A DNA stretch of 64,000 bases from Zafaria ginkgonis (lineage in GTDB: Bacteria; Actinomycetota; Actinomycetes; Actinomycetales; Micrococcaceae). The DNA is taken from the NCBI RefSeq assembly GCF_039540195.1, contig NZ_BAABEO010000009.1, forward strand, positions 310,001-374,000, read 5' to 3'. Below the pieces are notes generated by a model, which made no database searches, was not told the DNA's origin, and worked only from the letters and a program-made list of their open reading frames with translations. Positions within the stretch are counted from its first letter, which is position 1. The number at the start of each line of letters is the position of its first letter. Of the stretch, positions 33,452-40,704 are shown in pieces. A program made the translations under genes and the position numbers.

Positions 33452-35296
33452 ATGAGCGCGAGCTCGGATCAGCAGGTCCTCGTCGCCGCACAGGGGACCG
33501 CACCCACGACGCACGCCCAGCTTGCCGCCTGGGTCCAGGAAGTCTCAGCACTGACGCAGCCGAGCAGTGTCTATTGGGTTGACGGCAGCCAGGAGGAGAA
33601 CGACCGCCTGGCCGCCGAGCTGGTCGACGGCGGAACGTTTGTCCGCCTCAACGACGAGCTCTTCCCGCACTCCTTCGCCGCGTTCTCCGATCCGAAGGAC
33701 GTTGCCCGCGTCGAGGAGCGCACCTTCATCTGCTCCAAGGAGGAGAAGGACGCCGGCTTCACCAACAACTGGATGGATCCGGCCGAGATGAAGGCGATCC
33801 TCACCGATCGCTTCACCGGCAGCATGCGCGGCCGCACCATGTACGTCATTCCGTTCGTCATGGGTCCGCTGGATGCCGAGCAACCGCAGTACGGGGTGGA
33901 GATCACCGACTCGGCGTACGTCGTCGTTTCGATGCGCATCATGGCCCGCATCGGCACCGACGTGCTGCGCAAGATGGAAGCGGAGAAGGCGTTCTTCGTC
34001 CCCGCCCTCCACTCCGTGGGCGCTCCGCTGGAGCCGGGCAAGGCCGACGTCCCGTGGCCGTGCAACGACGAGAAGTGGATTGTCCACTTCCCGGAGGAGC
34101 GCGCCATCTGGTCCTACGGATCCGGCTACGGCGGCAACGCACTGCTCGGCAAGAAGTGCTACGCCCTGCGCATCGCCTCCGCCATCGCCCGCGACGAGGG
34201 CTGGCTCGCCGAGCACATGCTCCTCCTCAAGCTGACCAGCCCAGAGGGCAAGGCCTACAACGTGGCCGCCGCCTTCCCGTCCGCCTGCGGCAAGACCAAC
34301 CTGGCCCTGCTCACCCCGACCGTCGAAGGCTGGAAGGCCGAGACCCTGGGTGACGACATCAACTGGATGCGCATCGGCAAGGAGGGCGAGCTGCGCGGCG
34401 TGAACCCGGAGTACGGCCTCTTCGGCGTCGCGCCGGGCACCGGCTGGAGCACCAACCCGAACGCCATGCGCGCCATCGCCAAGGGCAACTCCGTCTTCAC
34501 CAACGTCGCGCTGACCGACGACGGCGGCGTGTGGTGGGAAGGCATGACCGACGAGGTCCCGGCGCACCTGACCGACTGGCAGGGCAACGACTGGACTCCG
34601 GAGTCCGGCAGCCCGGCCGCGCACCCGAACTCCCGCTTCTGCACCCCGATCTCCCAGGTCGACATGCTGGCGCCGGAGTACTACAGCCCGGACGGCGTCG
34701 AGATCCACGCGATCCTCTTCGGCGGCCGCCGCAAGACCACCATCCCGCTGGTGACCGAGGCCCGCTCCTGGACCAACGGCATCTTCATGGGCGCGACGCT
34801 CTCTTCGGAGACCACCGCGGCCGCTGCCGGCGCCCTGGGCGTCCTGCGCCGCGACCCGATGGCCATGCTGCCGTTCATCGGCTACAACGCCGGCGACTAC
34901 CTGAACCACTGGGACTCGATCGCCGCCAAGGCCAACCCGGAGCGCCTGCCGAAGATCTTCCTGGTGAACTGGTTCCGCCGCACCCCCGAGGGTGGCTTCG
35001 CCTGGCCGGGCTTCGGAGACAACTCGCGTGTCCTGAAGTGGGCCATCGAGCGCATCGAGGGCAAGGCCGACGCCGTCGAGACCCCGATCGGCTTCGTGCC
35101 GACCGGCGATTCGATCGACCTGGACGGCCTGGAGGACTTCACCCCCGCCGACGTCGAGGTGGCCGTGCGCGTCGACCACGAGGAGTGGAAGACCGAACTG
35201 GCCTCCATCGAGGAATGGTTCGCCGGCTTCGGCGAGGCCCTGCCGCAGTCCCTGAAGGACGAGCTGGCCGGACTTGACGAGCGCCTCGGCGCCTAG
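33452..35296 (+). CDS. pckG: Phosphoenolpyruvate carboxykinase (GTP)
   Basis: PEPCK converts oxaloacetate and GTP to PEP, the entry to gluconeogenesis. The 614-residue length is standard. The GTP P-loop FPSACGKTN holds the hyper-reactive Cys279. FGGRRKTTIPL and the C-terminal GxxPTxxxI-type region are present, as are the substrate-binding arginines near RTMYVIPF. GAGAGGGAA precedes the ATG. Expression is probably carbon-regulated through the CRP-type site 150 bp upstream. A textbook terminator follows. Confidence 0.97.
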   Translation: MSASSDQQVLVAAQGTAPTTHAQLAAWVQEVSALTQPSSVYWVDGSQEENDRLAAELVDGGTFVRLNDELFPHSFAAFSDPKDVARVEERTFICSKEEKDAGFTNNWMDPAEMKAILTDRFTGSMRGRTMYVIPFVMGPLDAEQPQYGVEITDSAYVVVSMRIMARIGTDVLRKMEAEKAFFVPALHSVGAPLEPGKADVPWPCNDEKWIVHFPEERAIWSYGSGYGGNALLGKKCYALRIASAIARDEGWLAEHMLLLKLTSPEGKAYNVAAAFPSACGKTNLALLTPTVEGWKAETLGDDINWMRIGKEGELRGVNPEYGLFGVAPGTGWSTNPNAMRAIAKGNSVFTNVALTDDGGVWWEGMTDEVPAHLTDWQGNDWTPESGSPAAHPNSRFCTPISQVDMLAPEYYSPDGVEIHAILFGGRRKTTIPLVTEARSWTNGIFMGATLSSETTAAAAGALGVLRRDPMAMLPFIGYNAGDYLNHWDSIAAKANPERLPKIFLVNWFRRTPEGGFAWPGFGDNSRVLKWAIERIEGKADAVETPIGFVPTGDSIDLDGLEDFTPADVEVAVRVDHEEWKTELASIEEWFAGFGEALPQSLKDELAGLDERLGA

Positions 35297-35313
35297 CGCC
35301 GTCCCGCACCACG

Positions 35314-35356
35314 CACGGAAGGGCACACCCGCACGGGGTGTGCCCTTCCGTGTTTT
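35314..35356 (+). terminator. Rho-independent terminator of pckG
   Basis: A 17-bp perfect stem (35314-35330 with 35336-35352), a 5-nt loop and a following TTTT (35353-35356) form the clearest intrinsic terminator in the window. Confidence 0.9.
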
Positions 35357-35421
35357 CCGGACGCCGCGCCTTGGCCTGGCATGGTTGACTAATCGACTAG
35401 GCGATGTGTCATGATGAGGTC

Positions 35422-35949
35422 ATGATCCTCGCCCGACTGATACTCGGCCTGCTCAACCTGGCCCCGATGACCGGCTACGACCTGAAGAAGCACTTCGACT
35501 CGAGCGTCAACCACTTCTGGCATGCCGACAAGGCGCAGATCTACCGCACGCTGGCCCAGTTGGTCCGCGACGGCCTGGCCACCGTCCGCACTGTCCCCCA
35601 GGAGCACTACCCGGACCGCCAGGAGCACCAGATCACCGAGGCCGGGCGCCGCGAACTCGAGGCGTGGCTGGGCTCCCCGCTCGGCCCCGACCCGGTGCGC
35701 GAGCCCTTCCTGGCGCGCGTGTTCTTCGCCGGGGACATGGAGCGCGCGGAGGTGCTGGACCTTCTGGACCACCGCCGCGCCCAGGCCCAGGCCCAGCTGG
35801 CCGAGTTCGAGGCGATGCACGCGGACCTGGGGGATGCCGCGGTCCGGGACCGCCGGGCCTACCTCATGGCCGCGACGCTCGACGGCGGCATCCGGCACGT
35901 GCGTGCCGAGATCGAATGGCTCGATTCCACCAAGGAGAACCTGCCGTGA
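35422..35949 (+). CDS. PadR-family transcriptional regulator
   Basis: The 175-residue protein has the PadR winged helix (residues 1-85) with LLNLAPMTGYDLKKHFDSS, the wing near YRTLAQLVRDGLATV and HQITEAGRRELEAWL. A C-terminal helical Vir_act_alpha-type dimerisation arm follows. The ATG at 35422 is chosen behind GATGAGG; six codons upstream another ATG is in frame. Its stop overlaps the hydrolase start by 4 bp (GTGA). The direct GACTA repeats just upstream (near 35386-35399) could belong to an operator. Confidence 0.9.
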   Translation: MILARLILGLLNLAPMTGYDLKKHFDSSVNHFWHADKAQIYRTLAQLVRDGLATVRTVPQEHYPDRQEHQITEAGRRELEAWLGSPLGPDPVREPFLARVFFAGDMERAEVLDLLDHRRAQAQAQLAEFEAMHADLGDAAVRDRRAYLMAATLDGGIRHVRAEIEWLDSTKENLP

Positions 35950-36785
35950 CGCCGCTGAAGCCCTCCCCGCACGTGCCCCGCCAGGACCCGGCCGGATACC
36001 CGGAGGTCCACCCGCCCCGCGCCGGGCGGGACGGCGCGGGAACCCTGGTTTTCCTCCACGGCGGCAACGTCGGCAACTGGATGTGGGACCCGCAGGTCCA
36101 GTCCTTTGCCGACCATCAGGTGCTGACCCCGCACCTGCCCGGCTTCGGTGCCCGCGTGGACGAGGACTGGGAGGGACTGGACAGCGCCGCTGACGACGTC
36201 GCGGCCTTCATCGCCGACGAATCAGCCAACGGAACCGTCCACCTGGTGGGGCTCTCGCTCGGAGCCGTCGTGGGCCTGCGGGTCCTGGCCCGCCATCCCG
36301 AGCTGGTGCAATCCGCGCTGGTCAGCGGGGCGGTGGTGGACGGCGTCGGAGCGGCGGTGCGGGCCGCGGCGGCGCTGCAGCTGCGCCTGTGGGACTCCGA
36401 ATGGTTCTGGCGCCTCCAGGCCAGCGCCTTCGGCATCCCCGAGGACGGCCGGCGGCTGTATACCGACCACGGGCTGAGCACCCGGGCGGACACCATGCGC
36501 GCCATGCTGGACGAGGTCTACGCCGGCGGCCTGCCGGCGGGCCTGTCCGGCTACGCGGGGCCGCTGCTGGCGGTGGCCGGCCAGCGCGAGCCCAAGCTCG
36601 TGGCCCGCGGATTCCCCGCCCTGCACCGGGAGCTGCCGCAGGCGCAGTTCCGGCTGGCGCCGGGCATGCACCATGCGTGGAGCATCGAGGATCCGCTGCT
36701 TTTCAACTCGATGGTCCGCGCCTGGGCCGTCCACGGCACGGTCCACCCGCGCCTGCTGCCCGCCCCCGGAACGAACAACTCCTGA
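35946..36785 (+). CDS. Alpha/beta hydrolase
   Basis: The 279-residue protein has the oxyanion motif FLHGGN, nucleophile Ser in GLSLGA and the C-terminal His in GMHHAW. The usual acid residue is unclear: the position after the seventh strand reads AVAGQREPK, where an Asp is normally found, so activity should not be assumed. It is translationally coupled to PadR, which probably regulates it. The last codons and the stop codon lie inside a 15-bp tandem repeat. Confidence 0.8.
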   Translation: MTPLKPSPHVPRQDPAGYPEVHPPRAGRDGAGTLVFLHGGNVGNWMWDPQVQSFADHQVLTPHLPGFGARVDEDWEGLDSAADDVAAFIADESANGTVHLVGLSLGAVVGLRVLARHPELVQSALVSGAVVDGVGAAVRAAAALQLRLWDSEWFWRLQASAFGIPEDGRRLYTDHGLSTRADTMRAMLDEVYAGGLPAGLSGYAGPLLAVAGQREPKLVARGFPALHRELPQAQFRLAPGMHHAWSIEDPLLFNSMVRAWAVHGTVHPRLLPAPGTNNS

Positions 36786-36820
36786 ACGAACAACTCCTGA
36801 ACGAACAATTCCAGAACGAA
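36769..36820 (+). repeat. 15-bp tandem repeat spanning the hydrolase stop codon
   Basis: Units at 36769, 36784 and 36799 read GAACGAACAACTCCT, the same, and GAACGAACAATTCCA; a partial fourth begins at 36814. The TGA stop (36783-36785) falls at a unit boundary, so the first units are coding and the rest are not. Confidence 0.85.
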
Positions 36821-36854
36821 CGACGACGGCGGCGGGCACCCGCCGCCGTCGTCG
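36821..36854. terminator. Terminator between the convergent hydrolase and hmp genes
   Basis: A 16-bp perfect stem (36821-36836 with 36839-36854) lies between the two stop codons, directly after the tandem repeat. Confidence 0.7.
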
Positions 36855-36872
36855 TCGTTCCCTCGGATTCCC

Positions 36873-38045
36873 TTAGGCGGCCAGCCAGACGTCCGGACCG
36901 AAGACCTCGTAGTGGATGTCCGTGGCCGGGATGCCGGCATCGATGGCCTGCGAGCGGATGGAGCGCATGAAGGGCAGTGGGCCGCACAGGTACAGCTTGG
37001 CTCCCGCCGGAAGGTCCACGCCGCCCAGGTCCATGAAGCCGGACTCGGCGTCCGCGCCGGCCGCAGCCTCCTCCAGCCACAGCAGCAGCTCGGCGTTGGG
37101 CAGCTGCTCGACGGCGGAGCGCATCTGGTTCCCGAGGGCCCAGTTCTCGGCGCGCTGCTCGGCGTGCAGGACCAGGACGCGGCGGTCGGAGGCCTGCCGC
37201 GCCAGGGACTGCAGGATGGAGGCGCTGGGCGTGCAGCCGATGCCGGCGGTGGCCAGCACGATCGGGGCGTCGGAATCGTCCAACACGATGTCGCCGTACG
37301 GGTTGGAAAGTTCGACGACGTCCCCGACGTTCACGGACCCGTGCAGGAACGGGGAGACCTCCCCGCCCTCATCCAGCTTGGTGGTGAAGACCCGCTCGGT
37401 GAGCGAATCCACAGCGTCGGAGAGCGAGTACTGGCGGACCTGGCGCAGGCCGTCGGCCAGGCGCACGCGGACGGAGACGTACTGGCCCGGCGTGGCGCGC
37501 GTGACCGGGGTGGCATCGGCCGGCGCCAGGCGGAAGGTGATGGAGCCGGCGCCCGCGGCCTCCTTGGCGGTGACCCGCCACGGGGTGAACATCTCGTTGT
37601 TGGCCTGCCGGGCGTAGAGGCCCTTCTCGATCTTGATCAGGGCGTCGGCCATGAGCCAGTAGACCTCGGTCCAGGCCTCGGCGACCTCGGCGGTGACGGC
37701 ATCGCCGAGGTCCTCGGCGATAGCGGCGAACAGGTTTTCGTAGACGATCGGGTAGCCGGCCTCCGGGACGCCGAGGGAGGTGTGCTTGTGGGCGATCCGG
37801 GAGAGGACGGCCTCCGGCAGCGTGCCCGGGTGGGCCAGGAGGTGGGAGGCGAAGGCGGCGATGCTGCCGGCGAGGGCCTTCTGCTGGTTGCCGTTCTTCT
37901 GGTTGGCGCGGCTGAACATGCCGTCCATCAGCTCCGGGTGGTTGGTGAACAGCCGCTCGTAGAACTTCTTGGTGATCTCGCCGATGCGCTCCGCGATGAC
38001 GGGCAGCGTGGCTTCGATGACGGGGCGGGACTTCTCGGAAAGCAT
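36873..38045 (-). CDS. hmp: Flavohemoprotein (nitric oxide dioxygenase)
   Basis: Hmp turns NO and O2 into nitrate using NAD(P)H. The 390-residue protein has an N-terminal globin with Tyr29 (B10 position) and proximal His86. An FAD domain (RQYSLS) and a NAD domain (GIGCTP) follow, ending in YEVFGPD. The ATG at 38045 follows GAGGAGA. It lies downstream of nsrR on the same strand, with an NsrR-type operator in the gap, so NO-responsive repression is expected. Confidence 0.95.
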   Translation of the reverse strand: MLSEKSRPVIEATLPVIAERIGEITKKFYERLFTNHPELMDGMFSRANQKNGNQQKALAGSIAAFASHLLAHPGTLPEAVLSRIAHKHTSLGVPEAGYPIVYENLFAAIAEDLGDAVTAEVAEAWTEVYWLMADALIKIEKGLYARQANNEMFTPWRVTAKEAAGAGSITFRLAPADATPVTRATPGQYVSVRVRLADGLRQVRQYSLSDAVDSLTERVFTTKLDEGGEVSPFLHGSVNVGDVVELSNPYGDIVLDDSDAPIVLATAGIGCTPSASILQSLARQASDRRVLVLHAEQRAENWALGNQMRSAVEQLPNAELLLWLEEAAAGADAESGFMDLGGVDLPAGAKLYLCGPLPFMRSIRSQAIDAGIPATDIHYEVFGPDVWLAA

Positions 38046-38066
38046 CGTTTCTCCTCGGAACGTTTT

Positions 38067-38089
38067 ATCTAGCATTTGAAATGCAAGAT
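38067..38089 (-). promoter_or_regulatory. NsrR-type operator upstream of hmp
   Basis: The 23-bp element has the perfect core GCATTT-G-AAATGC (38072-38084). The extended arms ATCTAGCATTT and AAATGCAAGAT differ at a single position. It matches the known NsrR box pattern (AAGATGCATTT-like half-sites) and lies 22 bp before the hmp start codon. Confidence 0.85.
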
Positions 38090-38145
38090 TATGTTTCCAG
38101 TTCTACACCCAGTAGAAGAGGGTTCGCAAATCGGGGCGTGGCCCG

Positions 38146-38586
38146 CTATACGGGCAGAATGGGGAAAGGCAGCCTGGCCAGCGACGGGCTGGACGTGAGG
38201 GAGTCGATGGTGATGTCGTCCAGCGTCGCGTAGAACGCCTCGCGGGCCTGGTTCAGGGCGGAGCGGAGCCGGCAGCCTGCCAGCAGCGGGCAGCTGGTCC
38301 CGTCGGCGCTGATGCACTCGACCGGGTCCTGGTGGCCGTCCAGGGAACGGAGCAGTTCGCCCACGCCCAGGGCCAGTCCGGAAGCGGTGATGCGGGCTCC
38401 GCCGCTGCGTCCGCGCGCAACCTCCAGAGCGCCGCGCCGGCGCAGTTCCAGCACGGCCTTGCTCACGTGGTTGTAGGGCACCCCGATCCGTTCGGAGATT
38501 TCCCGGCTGGTGAGCTGGTCGCCGGCCTGCGCGCCCAGCAGCATCAGCGTGCGCAGGCAGACGTCGGCAAAGGCATTGATTCTCAC
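38146..38586 (-). CDS. nsrR: NsrR-type nitric-oxide-sensing repressor (Rrf2 family)
   Basis: The 146-residue Rrf2 protein has a winged helix with ISERIGVPYNHVSKAVLELRR. Cluster cysteines Cys91, Cys99 and Cys105 sit in ECISADGTSCPLLAGC. Asp8 (NAFADVC) is also present, which is the fourth [4Fe-4S] ligand known in Streptomyces NsrR. The GTG at 38586 gives the standard N-terminus and places Asp8 correctly. NO damage to the cluster should release it from the box upstream of hmp, the next gene on the strand. Confidence 0.93.
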   Translation of the reverse strand: MRINAFADVCLRTLMLLGAQAGDQLTSREISERIGVPYNHVSKAVLELRRRGALEVARGRSGGARITASGLALGVGELLRSLDGHQDPVECISADGTSCPLLAGCRLRSALNQAREAFYATLDDITIDSLTSSPSLARLPFPILPV

Positions 38587-38714
38587 CCCATCATTGTGGC
38601 AGGTCGGCTGTGGCAGGTTGGCCAAGGCGGCCGGCACGTAACCGGCCGCCCCGGCACCGCGGGCGGGAAGTCCCGCCCGGATTGGTGCCGGATGTTCAGC
38701 TCAGCGCCGGATGC

Positions 38715-39197
38715 TCAGCGCCAGACGTACAGTTCGCCGGGCTCTGCGGCCGGGGCGTCGAACGTCCATTCGCCGCCGTCCGCGGCCGGCGGCGTGTACG
38801 CCTGCACGACGGCGACCGCGCCGCCCTTGGAGTGCTCCCCGTTGGCGTGGACCGCGTCGCGGCCGTCGTCCAGCAGGGTGACGTCGGAGACCAGGGCGAC
38901 CGCGGTGAAGCTGTCGCGCTGCTGGGTGAGCAGCTCCACGAGGTCGGCCATCATGACTTCGGCATCGATGTCCTCCTCCGCGTCCTGGGTTTCCGGGGGC
39001 TGGACGGCAACCAGGCGCAGTTCGCCCTGCTCGCCCTCGGCGGCCGGCTCCAGCGCAATGCCGAACGGCAGGAACACCCCGTGGGCCTCCAGCTGCTCGC
39101 GGGCCACCCCGAGGGCGGTGCCCAGCACGCGGTTCAGCTCGAGGTGGTCCTCGGGGTCGAGGTCGAGGATGCGGTTCTCGGCGGGTTCGTTGGTCAT
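38715..39197 (-). CDS. Hypothetical protein coupled to phosphomannomutase
   Basis: I do not recognise a family. The 160-residue acidic protein has no signal peptide or membrane helix and ends PGELYVWR. It contains a mixed alpha/beta region (LRLVAVQPPE, TAVALVSDVTLLDDGRDAV) of a kind seen in small uncharacterised actinobacterial proteins. The ATG at 39197 overlaps the stop codon of the phosphomannomutase gene by 4 bp, so both are translated from one mRNA. A functional link is possible but unproven. Confidence 0.72.
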   Translation of the reverse strand: MTNEPAENRILDLDPEDHLELNRVLGTALGVAREQLEAHGVFLPFGIALEPAAEGEQGELRLVAVQPPETQDAEEDIDAEVMMADLVELLTQQRDSFTAVALVSDVTLLDDGRDAVHANGEHSKGGAVAVVQAYTPPAADGGEWTFDAPAAEPGELYVWR

Positions 39198-40609
39198 GCG
39201 ACGCTCCTGACGATCTTGAGTACCTGGTCGCGGACGCGCGCCATGGTTTCGGGGTCCTTCGCCTCGCCGTTGTAGCGCAGGAAGGGCTCGGTGTTGGACG
39301 GGCGCAGGTTGAACCAGTAGGAGCCGTCGTTGGCGGCGACCGTGGTGCCGTCCATGGTTTCGATGCGCACGTCCTGGCCCAGGCACGCGTCCAGGACGTG
39401 CTCGATCGCCTCGTCCTTGTTCACGACCTCGGAATTGATTTCCCCGGAGGCGAAGTACGGCTCGTATTCCGCGGCGAGGCTGCCCAGCGGCAGGTTCTGT
39501 TCGCCCAGCGCGGCCAGCACGTGCATGGCAGCGAGCATGCCGGTGTCCGCGTTGAAGAAGTCGCGGAAGTAGTAGTGCGCCGAATGCTCCCCGCCGAACA
39601 CCGCGCCCTCGGCGGCCATGACGGCCTTGATGAAGGAGTGGCCCACGCGGGTGACGACGGCGCGGCCGCCCTCGCGCTCGACCAGCTCGGGGACCGAGCG
39701 GGAGGTGATGAGGTTGTGGATGACCACCGGCACGTCCTCGCCGGCGGCCCGGGCGCGGGCGATCTCCCGGCGCGCGACCAGCGCGGTGACCGCGGACGGG
39801 GAGACTGGCGCGCCGGTTTCGTCGATCACGAAGCAGCGGTCCGCGTCGCCGTCGAACGCCAGGCCGAGGTCCGCGCCGTGGGCGACGACGGCGGCCTGCA
39901 GGTCGCGCAGGTTCTCCGGTTCCAGCGGGTTCGCCGGGTGGTTGGGGAAGGTGCCGTCCAGCTCGAAGTACAGCGGCACGATCTCCAGCGGCAGTCCGGG
40001 AAGCAGGGTGTCGCCGAGCACCGCCGGAGTGGTCAGCCCGGCCATGCCGTTGGCCGCGTCGACCACGACCTTCAGGGGGCGGATCCGGGACAGGTCCACG
40101 AGCGAACGCAGGTAGGCGGCGTAGCCGGCGAGCACGTCGGTGTGCTCGACCGTGCCCTCGGCCCCCTCCCGGGACACCGGCAGTCCCTCCTCCAGGTAGG
40201 ACTGGGCCAGGTCGCGGATCTCGAACAGGCCGGTGTCCGAGGACACGGGGACGGCGCCGGCCTTGGCCATCTTCATGCCGTTGTACTGGGCCGGGTTGTG
40301 GCTGGCGGTGAAGACCACGCCGGCCGCGCCGAGGGTGCCGCAGGCGTAGTACAGCTCGTCGGTGGAGATGAGGCCGAGCATGCGCACGTTGGCCCCGCGG
40401 TAGGCAGCGCCGCGGGCGAAGGCCTCCGCGAAGGCGGGGGAGGAGGGGCGCATGTCCCCGCCAACCAGCACGGTGTCCCCGGCCAGGCCGAGCACGTCCA
40501 CGAAGGCCGCGCCCACGGCCTCGACCGATTCGGCGGTGATGGTTTCGCCGACGATGCCGCGCACGTCGTAGGCCTTGAAGGAGAGGGAAAGATCGATTTG
40601 GTCCGTCAC
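39194..40609 (-). CDS. manB: Phosphomannomutase/phosphoglucomutase
   Basis: The 471-residue enzyme interconverts hexose 6- and 1-phosphates for GDP-mannose or glycan synthesis. It carries the phosphoserine loop TASHNP (Ser103), the metal loop DGDADR, the sugar-binding loop GGEHSAHYYF and the phosphate-binding RPSNTEP. This is the full four-domain set of alpha-D-phosphohexomutases. The GTG at 40609 has TAAGCT 7 nt upstream (40617-40622 on the complement), pointing to a leaderless transcript. Confidence 0.94.
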   Translation of the reverse strand: MTDQIDLSLSFKAYDVRGIVGETITAESVEAVGAAFVDVLGLAGDTVLVGGDMRPSSPAFAEAFARGAAYRGANVRMLGLISTDELYYACGTLGAAGVVFTASHNPAQYNGMKMAKAGAVPVSSDTGLFEIRDLAQSYLEEGLPVSREGAEGTVEHTDVLAGYAAYLRSLVDLSRIRPLKVVVDAANGMAGLTTPAVLGDTLLPGLPLEIVPLYFELDGTFPNHPANPLEPENLRDLQAAVVAHGADLGLAFDGDADRCFVIDETGAPVSPSAVTALVARREIARARAAGEDVPVVIHNLITSRSVPELVEREGGRAVVTRVGHSFIKAVMAAEGAVFGGEHSAHYYFRDFFNADTGMLAAMHVLAALGEQNLPLGSLAAEYEPYFASGEINSEVVNKDEAIEHVLDACLGQDVRIETMDGTTVAANDGSYWFNLRPSNTEPFLRYNGEAKDPETMARVRDQVLKIVRSVA

Positions 40610-40704
40610 GCCTATGAGCTTAGCCGGTGGCCAGCGCCGCGCGGGTTTTCCACAGCCGTGGCCGCGCGGGCCATCGCGTCGGGGGCGGCTGGAATACTGG
40701 GGTC

